Shown: positions 34,362 to 43,285, counted from the stretch's first letter. The stretch: DNA of 64,000 nt from an uncultured Alphaproteobacteria bacterium (GCA_944392955.1 CALXYK010000008.1:1-64000); one strand, 5' to 3'. The notes: generated from the sequence alone by a model not told the origin. Translations and numbers: made by a program.

Positions 34362-35555
34362 TTATTTTTTTAAAGGTGGAATTGCGGGAAGTTCCTTTCC
34401 TTCTAGCCATTCAAGGAATGCACCACCTGCCGTTGAAATATAGGTGAAGTCAGATTCAACACCTGCATTTTTAAGGGCAGATACTGTATCACCGCCACCT
34501 GCAACTGATGTTATTTTTCCATCGGTTGTAAGTTTTGCAACTGTATGAGCGAGTTCGTTTGTTCCTCTGTCAAATGGTTTTAATTCAAATACACCAAGAG
34601 GTCCATTCCACAAAACAGTTTTTGCAGTGGCGAATTTTTCATCTAACATTTTTGAAGTTTCTGGACCAACATCAAAAATTTTCCAATCACCATTTACATC
34701 ATCTATGCCAACGAATTTGTTTTCAGCATTTTCTTTAAACTCTTTTGCTACACAAACATCTATTGGAAGTATGATTTCACAATTATTTTTGCTTGCTTCC
34801 TCTATTATATTTAGAGCAGTTTCTTTCATTTCAGGTTCACTCATAGAAGCACCTATATCATATCCTTTTGCAGAAAGGAATGTGTTTGCCATAGCACCGC
34901 CTATTACTATTGCATCTACTTTTTGAGTTATGTTTTTAAGAACGGCAAGTTTTGTTGATACCTTAGATCCTCCTACTACTGCAATCGCAGGATGTGCAGG
35001 ATTTTCAAGTGCTTTTGTTAATGCATCTATTTCTTCTTCCATAAGAAGTCCTGCATAAGAAGGAAGGTATTTTGTTATTCCTTCGGTTGATGCATGTGCT
35101 CTGTGTGCAGTTGAGAAAGCATCGTTTATATATATATCGCCAAGTGAACCGAGTTCTTTTGAAAAGTTTGCATCGTTTGCTTCTTCTTCTTTATAAAAAC
35201 GAACATTTTCCAGCAACAATATATCGCCATCATTCATTAAATTTATTTTTTCTTTTACCTTATCGCCTATTGTATCATCTATGAAATCAACAGGTTTGGT
35301 AATTTCTTTTGATAATTCGTTTAATAAAATTTTGTTTGAAAATTCTTCGGATTTACCTTTTGGTCTTCCGAAGTGGGTAATGATTATTACTTTTGCCCCT
35401 TTATCAGATAAAAGTTTTGCAGTTGGAGCGAATCTTGCAATACGGCTGTTGTCAGTTATAGTTCCGTTTTCGGTTGGAACATTTAAATCTGCACGAACAA
35501 CTATTTTTTTACCTTTTATATTTTCTATGTCGTTAATTGTCTTTAATATAGACAT
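34362..35555 (-). CDS. pgk: Phosphoglycerate kinase
   Basis: Glycolytic ATP-forming step from 1,3-bisphosphoglycerate. The 397-aa monomer starts with the substrate motif KKIVVRADLNVPTENG, followed by ITHFGRPKG, the helix ALENPAHPAIAVVGGSKVSTKL, and the nucleotide-binding end VAGGGDTVSAL and STAGGAFLEWLEGKELP. With gpmI, it is one of two lower-glycolysis enzymes in the window. Confidence 0.98.
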   Translation of the reverse strand: MSILKTINDIENIKGKKIVVRADLNVPTENGTITDNSRIARFAPTAKLLSDKGAKVIIITHFGRPKGKSEEFSNKILLNELSKEITKPVDFIDDTIGDKVKEKINLMNDGDILLLENVRFYKEEEANDANFSKELGSLGDIYINDAFSTAHRAHASTEGITKYLPSYAGLLMEEEIDALTKALENPAHPAIAVVGGSKVSTKLAVLKNITQKVDAIVIGGAMANTFLSAKGYDIGASMSEPEMKETALNIIEEASKNNCEIILPIDVCVAKEFKENAENKFVGIDDVNGDWKIFDVGPETSKMLDEKFATAKTVLWNGPLGVFELKPFDRGTNELAHTVAKLTTDGKITSVAGGGDTVSALKNAGVESDFTYISTAGGAFLEWLEGKELPAIPPLKK

Positions 35556-35640
35556 TTTAGTTTCCTTTCGTTTTGTTAATTATTATTTCTTTGAATTATA
35601 ATATAAAACTTTTTACCTTACAATAGGATTTTATGTTGAA

Positions 35641-37068
35641 TTATTTTATTACAACTCGTCGGTTTTCAGGTTTTTTAACACCATCTTTTGTAGGGATTTT
35701 TTGATCTTCGGAGCCAAGTCCTTGGATTATTATTTTTTCCTTTGGAATGCCATAAGATGTGATTATTTTTCCAACATTTTCGGCACGTTCGGTTGATAAT
35801 TTTTGGTTGTGTTCTTTTGTTCCACTGGTATCTGTGTGACCTTGGATTATGATTATTTCCTTTGAACTTAATGCCTTTTCAGAAATATCCTTTAATTGAG
35901 GTAGGAATTTATAATCCACATCGGATTTATCCCAATCAAAGAATATTTCAAAAGGAAGCAAGTCTGATGGTGCAGAAATAATTTCTGTTTCAACATAGTC
36001 GCCTTCGTCAATTGTGTTAAATTCTTCCTCTTCGGGATAATATGTATTTATTTCATCTATTTTATCTTCTAGAATAAATAGTTGATTTTGTAAATTTGTT
36101 AACTCTTCGGTATTATCTATTGGTTTTGTATTTTGAATTTCCTGTATTTTAGAATCAAGGTCGGTTATTGCCTGTTTTAATAAATCAATATCTTGTTTTG
36201 TGGCACTATTTGGATTTGATACGACAATTGTTTTTTCACCATCAGAATTTTGAATTACAGGTGGGTTTGAATTTATTGATGTAATAAGGTCTTCAATTTT
36301 TATGAGTGAATTTTCAATCTCGCTTGTATCAACCTTGGTAATAGTAGGGGTTGGTTGAGTAGTGCTGTTTGCAGTTTCCTTTACTATTGTGTGTCGTATA
36401 GTTGGAATAGGTGGATTGTTCGCAATTACAGGTAAGTTAGGCCATTTTGGTATAGGTAAAAACTTTCCAGAAAATTTACTTTGTTTTTTGGTTATTTTTG
36501 TTTCTGGTTTTTTGCAATTGTTGCATTCAGGATTAAGTTTGTTAAATAAATGTTTTCTAGCCTTCATAAATCGGTTTAAACAATTTATTGATTGTTTTTG
36601 GCTTAGTCCATTTGACTCGCTGTCAACCCAACAATCAAATTTTGCCTGTGCTTCGGCCATTAGTTGCGGGTATTGTATTACCAAATCAGTTTCTAACAAA
36701 TACAATAAATCATCATAATAGTTGCTTATTTCTATTATAGATGTTTCTGGTAATCGTTTTTTATATATGTTATCAGGTTTTACCCTTTCCCCATGGTATG
36801 CATTTAAAGCCTTTGCTGCAAAATGATTTGCATTTGCATAATCAGGAGTATATTGAGCCTTATACAAAGCATAAGATTTATATTCGTTTGCCAATGCATT
36901 TGCGAATTTGTCGTTTGATCTATTGGAATAGAAATCTGTTTTCCTTATTGTATCAACATAATCTTGTGGAGGAAGAGTTATAGTTGCCTGAGCAGAAGAA
37001 GAAAGAAATACAAACAAAAGGATAAAATATCCTTTTTTTACTATGCTATTATTTTTTAGGTTTAGCAT
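35641..37068 (-). CDS. OmpA-family outer-membrane/peptidoglycan-anchoring protein
   Basis: The 475-aa exported protein has a signal peptide (KKGYFILLFVFLSSSAQA), a helical N-terminal domain (30-165) rich in Tyr/Ala with Cys pairs (PECNNCKK), a Pro/Thr linker, a short coiled coil (about 275-325) and a C-terminal OmpA domain (about 360-475). Here the peptidoglycan-binding residues are intact: GHTDTSG and KLSTERAENVGKII, ending ENRRVVI. There is no eight-strand barrel, so it resembles a periplasmic linker more than porin-type OmpA. Confidence 0.85.
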   Translation of the reverse strand: MLNLKNNSIVKKGYFILLFVFLSSSAQATITLPPQDYVDTIRKTDFYSNRSNDKFANALANEYKSYALYKAQYTPDYANANHFAAKALNAYHGERVKPDNIYKKRLPETSIIEISNYYDDLLYLLETDLVIQYPQLMAEAQAKFDCWVDSESNGLSQKQSINCLNRFMKARKHLFNKLNPECNNCKKPETKITKKQSKFSGKFLPIPKWPNLPVIANNPPIPTIRHTIVKETANSTTQPTPTITKVDTSEIENSLIKIEDLITSINSNPPVIQNSDGEKTIVVSNPNSATKQDIDLLKQAITDLDSKIQEIQNTKPIDNTEELTNLQNQLFILEDKIDEINTYYPEEEEFNTIDEGDYVETEIISAPSDLLPFEIFFDWDKSDVDYKFLPQLKDISEKALSSKEIIIIQGHTDTSGTKEHNQKLSTERAENVGKIITSYGIPKEKIIIQGLGSEDQKIPTKDGVKKPENRRVVIK

Positions 37069-37134
37069 CTCTCTCTCCTTGTCCTACATTATATACTTGT
37101 TTTTTTTATATAATCAATAGAAAAATTAAGAATT

Positions 37135-37764
37135 TTACTCCTGGTTTATATTATCAAAAATTACAGGTATTTTATTTTGAAATTCCTTCATAAGAGGTAT
37201 CATTAACTCCCTCATACTTGGGTGAGCAGCAGGGCTGGTTCGTAATTTGAAAATATGTTTCCATTCCCTTAGGTTTGTTGTTATAACAATTTCTGTTTTA
37301 ATGTCAATAGGAAGAACACCACGGGCGTTTTCTGGTTTTGAGCCGTTTGCAATCATTTCCATATATGATTTTTCGGCATTTTCCATTGCATTTTTCCATA
37401 TTTCAAATTCTGTTGTTCCTTCGTTTAATTCATAAGGTTTTATTACGGTTATTTCAGAGCCAAATTTATCCTTTGTATAATTACAATACCTTGTTGACTC
37501 TTGAGAATATGCAGCAAGTCTGTGTCTTACAAGTTCATGGGTGAAACCTCTGTTGCAAATAAATCTTACGGTTATGTTATAGTGTTCTATTACCGATTCA
37601 TGTCCACGTTGGGCGATTTTACTTACAAAATTTTTGGCGGAATCAGGAGTGATTAAATCGTTGGATTTATAGCATGTTCGCCCTGCTATTTCTATTAGTT
37701 TTAAAATTTCATCCCCGTTTATAGGTGTTAAAATTTCAAATGAAGGTTTTATTATTTTTACCAT
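37135..37764 (-). CDS. thyX: Flavin-dependent thymidylate synthase ThyX
   Basis: Makes dTMP from dUMP using methylene-tetrahydrofolate and FADH2, replacing ThyA. The 209-aa protein carries the ThyX motif RHRx7S as RHRLAAYSQES (80-90), plus SVIEHYNITVRF and a C-terminal TNLREWKHIFKLR. GGAGAGA precedes the ATG. It follows the 311-aa lipoprotein gene by 22 nt. It suggests the genome lacks thyA, although a few bacteria carry both. Confidence 0.97.
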   Translation of the reverse strand: MVKIIKPSFEILTPINGDEILKLIEIAGRTCYKSNDLITPDSAKNFVSKIAQRGHESVIEHYNITVRFICNRGFTHELVRHRLAAYSQESTRYCNYTKDKFGSEITVIKPYELNEGTTEFEIWKNAMENAEKSYMEMIANGSKPENARGVLPIDIKTEIVITTNLREWKHIFKLRTSPAAHPSMRELMIPLMKEFQNKIPVIFDNINQE

Positions 37765-37786
37765 GCTTTCTCTCCTTTATTTAAGC

Positions 37787-38722
37787 TTAAAATTTGGGTG
37801 GTATTTTGAAATCTATTTCTTTGTTATTAGTTTCTTTGTTTAATTTGTGCTGTTCCTTTTTCGTTTTTATATAAACTTTTAGTGAGGTTATGGCAAATAA
37901 ACTTGCCTTACAAAGTTGTTTTATTAAACATAAACATATAATGAAAAGGATTATGTGAATATAGTCTAATATAAATATTATTCCGTTTTGTATTCTGGAT
38001 TTTACGTAATTTAGGGCGGAGTTATAGCCACGTTCAATTTTTATTTGTATAAATCTTTTATCTTTGCATGAATTTAAGTGCTTTATATCACTTTCCAATA
38101 ATGATATTTTTCTATTTAAATCTGATGAATATTTTTGAATTTCTTTTAACTTTTTTAGGTTGTAAACTCCATCTTTGTTAAGTTGGGCATTAGTTTTTGT
38201 AAGAGAATCTTGTAATATTGCAAGTTCTGTATAAAAATAAGTTAGATCTTTTTCTATATTTTCATCTTTGCTATAATTGTTTTCTACTATGTTACCATAT
38301 TTTTTTATTGCAGTTAAGAAAGATTCTGCATTTATTGTAGGAATTTCAATATCTATTATTGCAGTTATATTTTCTGGGAATATTAAGTTTTTATTTACAT
38401 CCTGTGCCTTTATAGAACAATTGTATGTGGCACATTCATTTAAAATGCTTTGGTATGCGGATATTTGAGTATTACGAGAGGTTTCTATTTTTATTTTTTG
38501 TGTTTCAATATAACGAAATTGTTTTGCAGTATTGTAAGATGTTTTTATCTTATACCAAAAATCAGAAAAGTTAAATTCCTTAATGTCATAAAAAAGTTGT
38601 TTTGCCGATAGTTCAGTGTTTTTCATTAACTGAGGGAAAAAGTTGGCATCACATCCTGAAAGCATCAGAATTGTAAAAAATGCAAGCAATACCTTATTAA
38701 ATTTATAGTAAAATTTTCTCAT
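37787..38722 (-). CDS. Lipoprotein with DUF4349-like layout
   Basis: The N-terminus is a lipoprotein signal with lipobox LSGC (Cys24). The 311-aa product then has a helical region, a beta segment with NITAIIDIEIPTINAESFL, a long coiled coil (about 150-225), a late transmembrane helix (about 250-275) and a basic cytoplasmic tail. A beta motif, then paired helices, then a C-terminal membrane anchor is the order seen in DUF4349 proteins; I assign it by layout only. No known function. It lies 22 nt upstream of thyX. Confidence 0.6.
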   Translation of the reverse strand: MRKFYYKFNKVLLAFFTILMLSGCDANFFPQLMKNTELSAKQLFYDIKEFNFSDFWYKIKTSYNTAKQFRYIETQKIKIETSRNTQISAYQSILNECATYNCSIKAQDVNKNLIFPENITAIIDIEIPTINAESFLTAIKKYGNIVENNYSKDENIEKDLTYFYTELAILQDSLTKTNAQLNKDGVYNLKKLKEIQKYSSDLNRKISLLESDIKHLNSCKDKRFIQIKIERGYNSALNYVKSRIQNGIIFILDYIHIILFIICLCLIKQLCKASLFAITSLKVYIKTKKEQHKLNKETNNKEIDFKIPPKF

Positions 38723-38840
38723 AAGTGTATGTTTAGCACATAGTTTCTTAAAATAAAAGACAAATTTTCAAAAAAATCTTGACAAAGTTTCTTTTTTTAT
38801 ATAAATTACAGAAAAGTTTAAAATTTTTTTTAAAATATAC

Positions 38841-38869
38841 TAGACAAGTGTGATTATTTATGGTATATT
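38841..38869 (+). promoter_or_regulatory. Promoter of the 58-aa gene
   Basis: TAGACA (38841-38846), a 17-bp spacer and TATATT (38864-38869), 30 bp before the ATG at 38900. A further TTGACA lies upstream at 38779-38784 without a good -10. Confidence 0.5.
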
Positions 38870-38899
38870 CAAAAAAGAAATTAAGAAAAGAGGTTTAAT

Positions 38900-39076
38900 A
38901 TGACTGATAAGAAAAATATGTTTGAAACTGGAGTGGTTAAGCTTGATTTTCTAGCGAAAGAAGATACAGATTTTGAAAAAGGAATTGCCGCTTTGGATAA
39001 AAAAATAGAAAGTGATGGTAATGTTGACCTTAATAATGTAATTTCCAGTAAGGTTAAGTCCGAATCTTCTAAGTAA
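38900..39076 (+). CDS. Small acidic protein, 58 aa
   Basis: A short gene with its own promoter, a GAGG Shine-Dalgarno (38890-38893) seven bases before ATG, and an intrinsic terminator just after the TAA. The product begins MTDKKNMFETGVVKLDFLAK and is rich in Lys, Asp and Glu, with no Cys and no membrane helix. The monocistronic, well-bounded arrangement and normal codon choice argue for a real gene. Family and function unknown. Confidence 0.7.
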   Translation: MTDKKNMFETGVVKLDFLAKEDTDFEKGIAALDKKIESDGNVDLNNVISSKVKSESSK

Positions 39077-39092
39077 AGATTTAAAATAGTTC

Positions 39093-39124
39093 AAAATAAC
39101 CTCGGGAAGAGGTTATTTTTTTTT
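39093..39124 (+). terminator. Terminator of the 58-aa gene
   Basis: AATAACCTC-GGGAA-GAGGTTATT followed by at least eight T, beginning 17 nt after the stop codon. Confidence 0.9.
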
Positions 39125-39207
39125 GTTATTAACGATTTTGTTTTTTCTTGATTATTTTTTTGTTTTGATTTATCTTTTTTTTTGATTTAACCAAAAGGAA
39201 ATGTAAA

Positions 39208-39615
39208 ATGATAAATATTCTTCTTGTTCTTAATATTATAGTAGTTGCTCTTCTTATAGGAATTATTCTTCTTCAAAAATCCGAAGGTGGTGTTTTGGGA
39301 ATGGGTGGTTCTGGTAGTAAAAATGGTTTGTTTACGGTTAGAAGTGCAGGTAACCTTATTACTAAGATAACTTATATATTAGCTACTTTATTCTTTGTGA
39401 TATGTATATTGCTTGCGTTTTTAGTTTCCAGAAGGGAACGATCAAAATCTTTTATGCAAACTATGATGGAAAAGGACAGAGTCGAATCTGTAAAGGAGGT
39501 CAAAAAACCTTTGGTTAACAAGATTCCAGAAGATTCTGTTAAGGAAGAGTTGAAAAAGGAATTGATTAAGCAAGAGGCTTTGAAAACAAAACCTGTTGTA
39601 CCAACTTCTAAATAA
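39208..39615 (+). CDS. secG: Preprotein translocase subunit SecG
   Basis: Auxiliary subunit of the SecYEG channel. The 135-aa product has two membrane helices (about 3-21 and 50-70) around the hallmark loop LLQKSEGGVLGMGGSGSKNGLF, then a charged Lys/Glu C-terminal tail of about 60 residues. AAAGGAA precedes the ATG. It sits next to genes for exported proteins, though it is separated from them by a terminator. Confidence 0.95.
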   Translation: MINILLVLNIIVVALLIGIILLQKSEGGVLGMGGSGSKNGLFTVRSAGNLITKITYILATLFFVICILLAFLVSRRERSKSFMQTMMEKDRVESVKEVKKPLVNKIPEDSVKEELKKELIKQEALKTKPVVPTSK

Positions 39616-39632
39616 ATATTTTAGATTTCTGA

Positions 39633-39666
39633 AATCTCCCTTTTTTTTGAAAAGGGGGATTTTTTG
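39633..39666 (+). terminator. Terminator of secG
   Basis: ATCTCCCTTTT pairs with AAAAGGGGGAT (one mismatch), followed by T6. Confidence 0.75.
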
Positions 39667-39697
39667 TATATAATTCATTTGTGGAATAATAATCTGC

Positions 39698-39726
39698 TTG
39701 CATATATGTGTTTTTTGTGGTATGAT
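39698..39726 (+). promoter_or_regulatory. Promoter of the first secreted paralogue
   Basis: TTGCAT (39698-39703), a 17-bp spacer and TATGAT (39721-39726), 34 bp before the ATG at 39761. Confidence 0.6.
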
Positions 39727-39760
39727 ATAGACAATTTGGTAAAATTTATAAGGAGATGAG

Positions 39761-40834
39761 ATGAATAGAAAAATTAGTTCCTTAGTTTTAATTTCTTTGT
39801 TTGTGGGAGAATTGTTTGTTTTTAACCCTGTTTTTGCACAAAGGGCGAAACGAAATACAAAGCGGGCTTCTGGTGGAACAAGACGGGCTGCATCATCCAT
39901 AAGGTCTGCGGCTGCGACTAATGTTTCAACTACTACAACTCAGCAGGAGGTGGTGGAGGAACAGCCTGCAACACCGGCAGTGGTAGAGGAAGTTGCTCCG
40001 GTTGTTGAAGCGGTTGTGGAACAACCTGCACCAGTGACTGAAACAAAGGTTGTTATTGTAAAGGATTCTGTCGATTCAGAATTGGCAAATAATATTAATG
40101 TGCTAAGGTCAGAAGTTTTGAAAATAATGGATGAGGCGAAAAATGCATGTGTTGGAATTGCATCGTCGTTGTCTTCTATTTCATCAAATATGAGTACTTC
40201 AACAGGTTTTTCTGGATTGGGAACTGTGGTAAGTGGAGCTGATTTTACCGCTGATTTTACAAAAAATTCTTCAAATGACGCGGTTGGGAAGGTTTCAAAT
40301 GTGATTGATAAAGGGTCTACTATTTTACAGGGGGCAGCAGGTGTTGCGAATGTAGGTGCAATGATTTCATCTAGTACAGCAAGTGCTAATACCTCTAAGG
40401 TTGCAGATAAAATGGATGAGTGTAATAAGAAAGTAAAGGAATTAAATGTTAAAAAGAATGAATTGGCAATGGAAATAGAAAAGGCAAACCAAAATCCGTA
40501 TGATGATGCAACTATTTCAAAGTCAGAGACTATAATTGAATCGTGTGAGGCATTTAGTTCTGCTGATATGGCGGCATTAAAAGGATTGTCAACTACCGCA
40601 GCGGTTTCTTCGGCTGTTGGTACGGCGGCTTCTATTGCAGGTGTTGTTTCAAATGTTTTTGTTGGTAAAGATTCTAGTAATAAAGCGGCAGATGTTAGTG
40701 CAAAAGTTTCCGGTGGAGTTGGAACTGGTGCAGCAGCATTAAGTACTACGGTTTCTGCTATTGCTGTTAATAAGGCAAAGGCAAATTTGGCAAAGGCGAC
40801 AAAGTGTGAAAAAGCATTTTCTGTTTTATATTAG
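39761..40834 (+). CDS. Secreted four-Cys protein, paralogue 1
   Basis: The 357-aa exported protein has a signal peptide ending FAQ-R near residue 27, an Arg-rich patch (AKRNTKRAS, TRRAASS), a Glu/Pro/Val linker (60-100), then a helical domain with Cys at 130, 221, 262 and 349. Gly/Ala/Ser-rich helices (GAAGVANVGAMISSS, AVGTAASIAGVVSNVF, GGVGTGAAALSTTVSA) alternate with charged ones (DKMDECNKKVKELNVKKNEL). It is paralogous to the next gene: the spacing between the second and third Cys is 41 residues in both. AAGGAG precedes the ATG; the stop is TAG. No known family recognised. Confidence 0.8.
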   Translation: MNRKISSLVLISLFVGELFVFNPVFAQRAKRNTKRASGGTRRAASSIRSAAATNVSTTTTQQEVVEEQPATPAVVEEVAPVVEAVVEQPAPVTETKVVIVKDSVDSELANNINVLRSEVLKIMDEAKNACVGIASSLSSISSNMSTSTGFSGLGTVVSGADFTADFTKNSSNDAVGKVSNVIDKGSTILQGAAGVANVGAMISSSTASANTSKVADKMDECNKKVKELNVKKNELAMEIEKANQNPYDDATISKSETIIESCEAFSSADMAALKGLSTTAAVSSAVGTAASIAGVVSNVFVGKDSSNKAADVSAKVSGGVGTGAAALSTTVSAIAVNKAKANLAKATKCEKAFSVLY

Positions 40835-40844
40835 AAAATTTGTT

Positions 40845-40873
40845 TTGAAAAGTGTTCGTTTTTGTGATATTAT
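40845..40873 (+). promoter_or_regulatory. Promoter of the second secreted paralogue
   Basis: TTGAAA (40845-40850), a 17-bp spacer and TATTAT (40868-40873). The 14-nt TTTTGAAAAGTGTT around the -35 (40843-40856) is identical to that at 11393-11406. Confidence 0.55.
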
Positions 40874-40911
40874 AAGAATAGGTTGTATAAATTAAAAAGA
40901 AGGAGAAAGTT

Positions 40912-42024
40912 ATGAATAAAAAAATAAGTGTTATTACATTAACATTGTTAGTCGTTGGGGCGGTTACCACGACTGATGTATTTGCACAAAGGGGATTTAG
41001 AACCAAGGTTAGAACGGCTGCTAATAATTTATCACTTACAACTAATGCATCAAAGATAGAGGATGCTTCTGATTATGAACATTCTCCAGGTTTGGATGCA
41101 TCTAATGGAAATACAGTAGAAACACCGGAAAATCCAGGTGATACTGGAGATGGTGGTAATACAGAAACTCCTGTTGATCCAGATGTTAGTGCAACTATCA
41201 GAGAATTAAAAAATCAAATATCTTTGAAAATGTCTAATGTTTCTAATAGTTGTGGTGGTATTTATAATTCTTTGAAAGATTTAAAGGGATTGTTAACAGG
41301 AACAGCAGTGTCTAGTGGTGTTGGAATAGCTGCTGCTGGTGTTGCTACGGCTAGTGATGCTACATCTGCACTTACTGCTGTACCTAGAGTTTTGGGAAGT
41401 GCTGGTTATATAGGTGGAGTTGCAAGTGTTGCAACTTCGGCTGTGTCAACAGGAACTTCATTTGCATCAGTTGCGAATGTTGATAAATTGATTGATAAAA
41501 TGTCCGATTGTAATGAAAAGGTAAAAGATTTGGAACTTATGAAAGGTAAGTTAAAAGCGGAGATGGATGATGCGGAGATAGATTCTTCTAATGATAGAAT
41601 TGTTAAGAGGGTTGATGAGATAGTTGGGGCTTGTACTGGTGATTTTGATATACAGGATATGAAGGTTATTAAAGGTAATATGATTGCTTCGGGTGTCGTT
41701 TCCGGTGTTGGAACAGGAACTTCTCTTGCGGGACAATTTCATAATCGTGTTACTGGTGCTGTTTTGAATGGTATTACAACAGGAACTTCTGTAATTAGTA
41801 CTATAAATTCAGGTGTTTCTTTGAGTAAATTAGATGATAATATTTCCTTGGCTGAAAAATGTCAAAATGCATTATCTAATGATACAGTTAAGCTGAATAC
41901 TGGAGTTGTTTCTATTACTTATACAGATGAAGAAGAAGATGCAGATGCAGGTAATAAAAATGAAAATCAGGATAATGCATCTGGTGATACATCTACTAAT
42001 TTATCTACAACACCTGCAGAATAA
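40912..42024 (+). CDS. Secreted four-Cys protein, paralogue 2
   Basis: The 370-aa exported protein has a signal peptide ending VFAQ-R at about 26, a basic patch (RGFRTKVRTA), an Asn/Pro/Thr/Gly linker (55-92) and a helical domain with Cys at 114, 200, 241 and 317. It shares with paralogue 1 the LxxxSNSCGG/AKNACVG opening, DKMSDCNEKVKDL, and Gly-rich segments (AASGVVSGVGTGTSLAG-like). After residue 325 there is an acidic Asp/Asn/Glu tail absent from paralogue 1. AAGGAG precedes the ATG. Likely periplasmic or outer-membrane-associated; function unknown. Confidence 0.8.
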   Translation: MNKKISVITLTLLVVGAVTTTDVFAQRGFRTKVRTAANNLSLTTNASKIEDASDYEHSPGLDASNGNTVETPENPGDTGDGGNTETPVDPDVSATIRELKNQISLKMSNVSNSCGGIYNSLKDLKGLLTGTAVSSGVGIAAAGVATASDATSALTAVPRVLGSAGYIGGVASVATSAVSTGTSFASVANVDKLIDKMSDCNEKVKDLELMKGKLKAEMDDAEIDSSNDRIVKRVDEIVGACTGDFDIQDMKVIKGNMIASGVVSGVGTGTSLAGQFHNRVTGAVLNGITTGTSVISTINSGVSLSKLDDNISLAEKCQNALSNDTVKLNTGVVSITYTDEEEDADAGNKNENQDNASGDTSTNLSTTPAE

Positions 42025-42046
42025 TTGTCTGTTTGTTTATTTCTTT

Positions 42047-42076
42047 ACAAAAGCCCTTTTTTACAGGGCTTTTTTT
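42047..42076 (+). terminator. Terminator of the secreted paralogue pair
   Basis: AAGCCC and GGGCTT pair around a short T-rich loop, followed by T7. Confidence 0.8.
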
Positions 42077-42096
42077 ATTTTAGGAATATTGATTTG

Positions 42097-42125
42097 TTGA
42101 CATATCGTTATTTATTTAGTATTAC
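42097..42125 (+). promoter_or_regulatory. Promoter of the YgiW-like gene
   Basis: Consensus TTGACA (42097-42102), a 17-bp spacer and TATTAC (42120-42125), 38 bp before ATG. Confidence 0.6.
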
Positions 42126-42163
42126 ATTTTTGTGTTTAATTTATTAACAATGGAGGTATAAAT

Positions 42164-42568
42164 ATGAAAACTAATTTAAAATTTAAGGTTTGTTTTGCTG
42201 TTTTAGTATCTTGCCTTACGATGTCTACTTTGGTAGAGGCAAAAAAGTATAACAGAGGTGGTTTTGTTGATAATAGATCAGGTGCTTTTGAGGTAATTTC
42301 TGTTGAAAAGGCAAAAGATTCTCCGGATGATAGTTATGTTGTATTACAAGGTTATATTGACAGCACTGTTGGTAATGAAAAATATTTGTTCCGTGATGAA
42401 ACTGGTACTATAAAAATTGAAATAGATGATGAAGATTTTCGTGGCTTAACAGTTTATCCAGACGATCTTGTCCAAATTTCAGGTGAAGTTGATAAAGATT
42501 GGTGGAGTGAAACTGAAATAGATGTGAAAAATATTTCAAAGGTTAATCCAGAAACTTCTAAACAATAA
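42164..42568 (+). CDS. YgiW/YdeI-family (BOF) periplasmic OB-fold protein
   Basis: The 134-aa exported protein has a signal peptide ending near VEAKK (about 27) and a BOF domain: DDSYVVLQGYIDSTVGNEKYLFRDETGTIKIEI, with the late signature VQISGEVDKDWWSETEIDVKNI. Members are implicated in stress tolerance and sometimes adhesion or virulence; the ligand is not established. Monocistronic, with its own promoter and terminator. (Residues are quoted here in segments of the domain at about 50-125.). Confidence 0.87.
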   Translation: MKTNLKFKVCFAVLVSCLTMSTLVEAKKYNRGGFVDNRSGAFEVISVEKAKDSPDDSYVVLQGYIDSTVGNEKYLFRDETGTIKIEIDDEDFRGLTVYPDDLVQISGEVDKDWWSETEIDVKNISKVNPETSKQ

Positions 42569-42583
42569 ATTTATTTCTAACTT

Positions 42584-42612
42584 TAAAAAAACTCCCAAAA
42601 GGGAGTTTTTTT
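42584..42612. terminator. Bidirectional terminator, ygiW-like gene/udg
   Basis: AACTCCC-AAAA-GGGAGTT with A-run and T-run flanks, between convergent genes. Confidence 0.87.
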
Positions 42613-43186
42613 ATATTTCATCATATACTCGTTTTACCTCTTTTATATCCTGCCACATTTGCCATTTTGGTTTATCCTTTTCATTTGATGGATTTCGTAG
42701 TAAATAAGCAGGGTGGTATATTGGCATCATTTTTGAATTATATGGTCCGTCAAACCATTTCCCATGTATTTTTGTTATTCCTAATTTATTATTGGGAATC
42801 ATAGATGATACTGCGACTGCTCCACAAAGAAGTATTATCTTTGGTTTTATTATTTCAATTTGTTCATCAAGATATTCACGGCATGCTTCTTTTTCTTCGG
42901 GTAATGGATTATGATTGTTTGGAGGTCTGCATTTTATTGTGTTGCAGATATAAATATTTTCATTTCTGGAAAAACCTACACATTCCAATATTTTATCAAG
43001 CAATTGTCCGGAACGACCCACGAATGGTTTTCCCTGTAAATCCTCCTGTTCACCTGGTGCTTCGCCAATAAGCATTATTTTAGATTGGGGATTGCCATAG
43101 GAAAATACAATGTTTGTCCTTGTTTTATATAGTGGGCATTTTGTGCAATTTTCACATTTTGCTTTGATTATATCAAGTTTGTCCAT
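42611..43186 (-). CDS. Uracil-DNA glycosylase, family 4 (4Fe-4S)
   Basis: Removes uracil from DNA to start base-excision repair. The 191-aa product has the family 4 active-site motif GEAPGEQED (41-49), FVGRSGQLLD and the late motif YHPAYLLRNP. Cys14, Cys17, Cys86 and Cys102 match the C-x2-C...C-x15-C iron-sulphur pattern of thermophilic family 4 enzymes. This family is common in Alphaproteobacteria, where it may replace E. coli-type Ung. Confidence 0.93.
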   Translation of the reverse strand: MDKLDIIKAKCENCTKCPLYKTRTNIVFSYGNPQSKIMLIGEAPGEQEDLQGKPFVGRSGQLLDKILECVGFSRNENIYICNTIKCRPPNNHNPLPEEKEACREYLDEQIEIIKPKIILLCGAVAVSSMIPNNKLGITKIHGKWFDGPYNSKMMPIYHPAYLLRNPSNEKDKPKWQMWQDIKEVKRVYDEI

Positions 43187-43285
43187 AATAATTCCTTATG
43201 ATAATTATATGTTTTTATTATAATACTTTTGCTTAAAAAGGCAATTATTCTTTTGTAATTATGGAAAATTTTTATGGAAAAGAAG

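Noticed and set aside
41906-42100. A rightward frame overlapping the end of secreted paralogue 2
   Set aside because: Met/Gln/Ile-rich out-of-frame reading of the acidic tail; crosses the terminator of the real gene.
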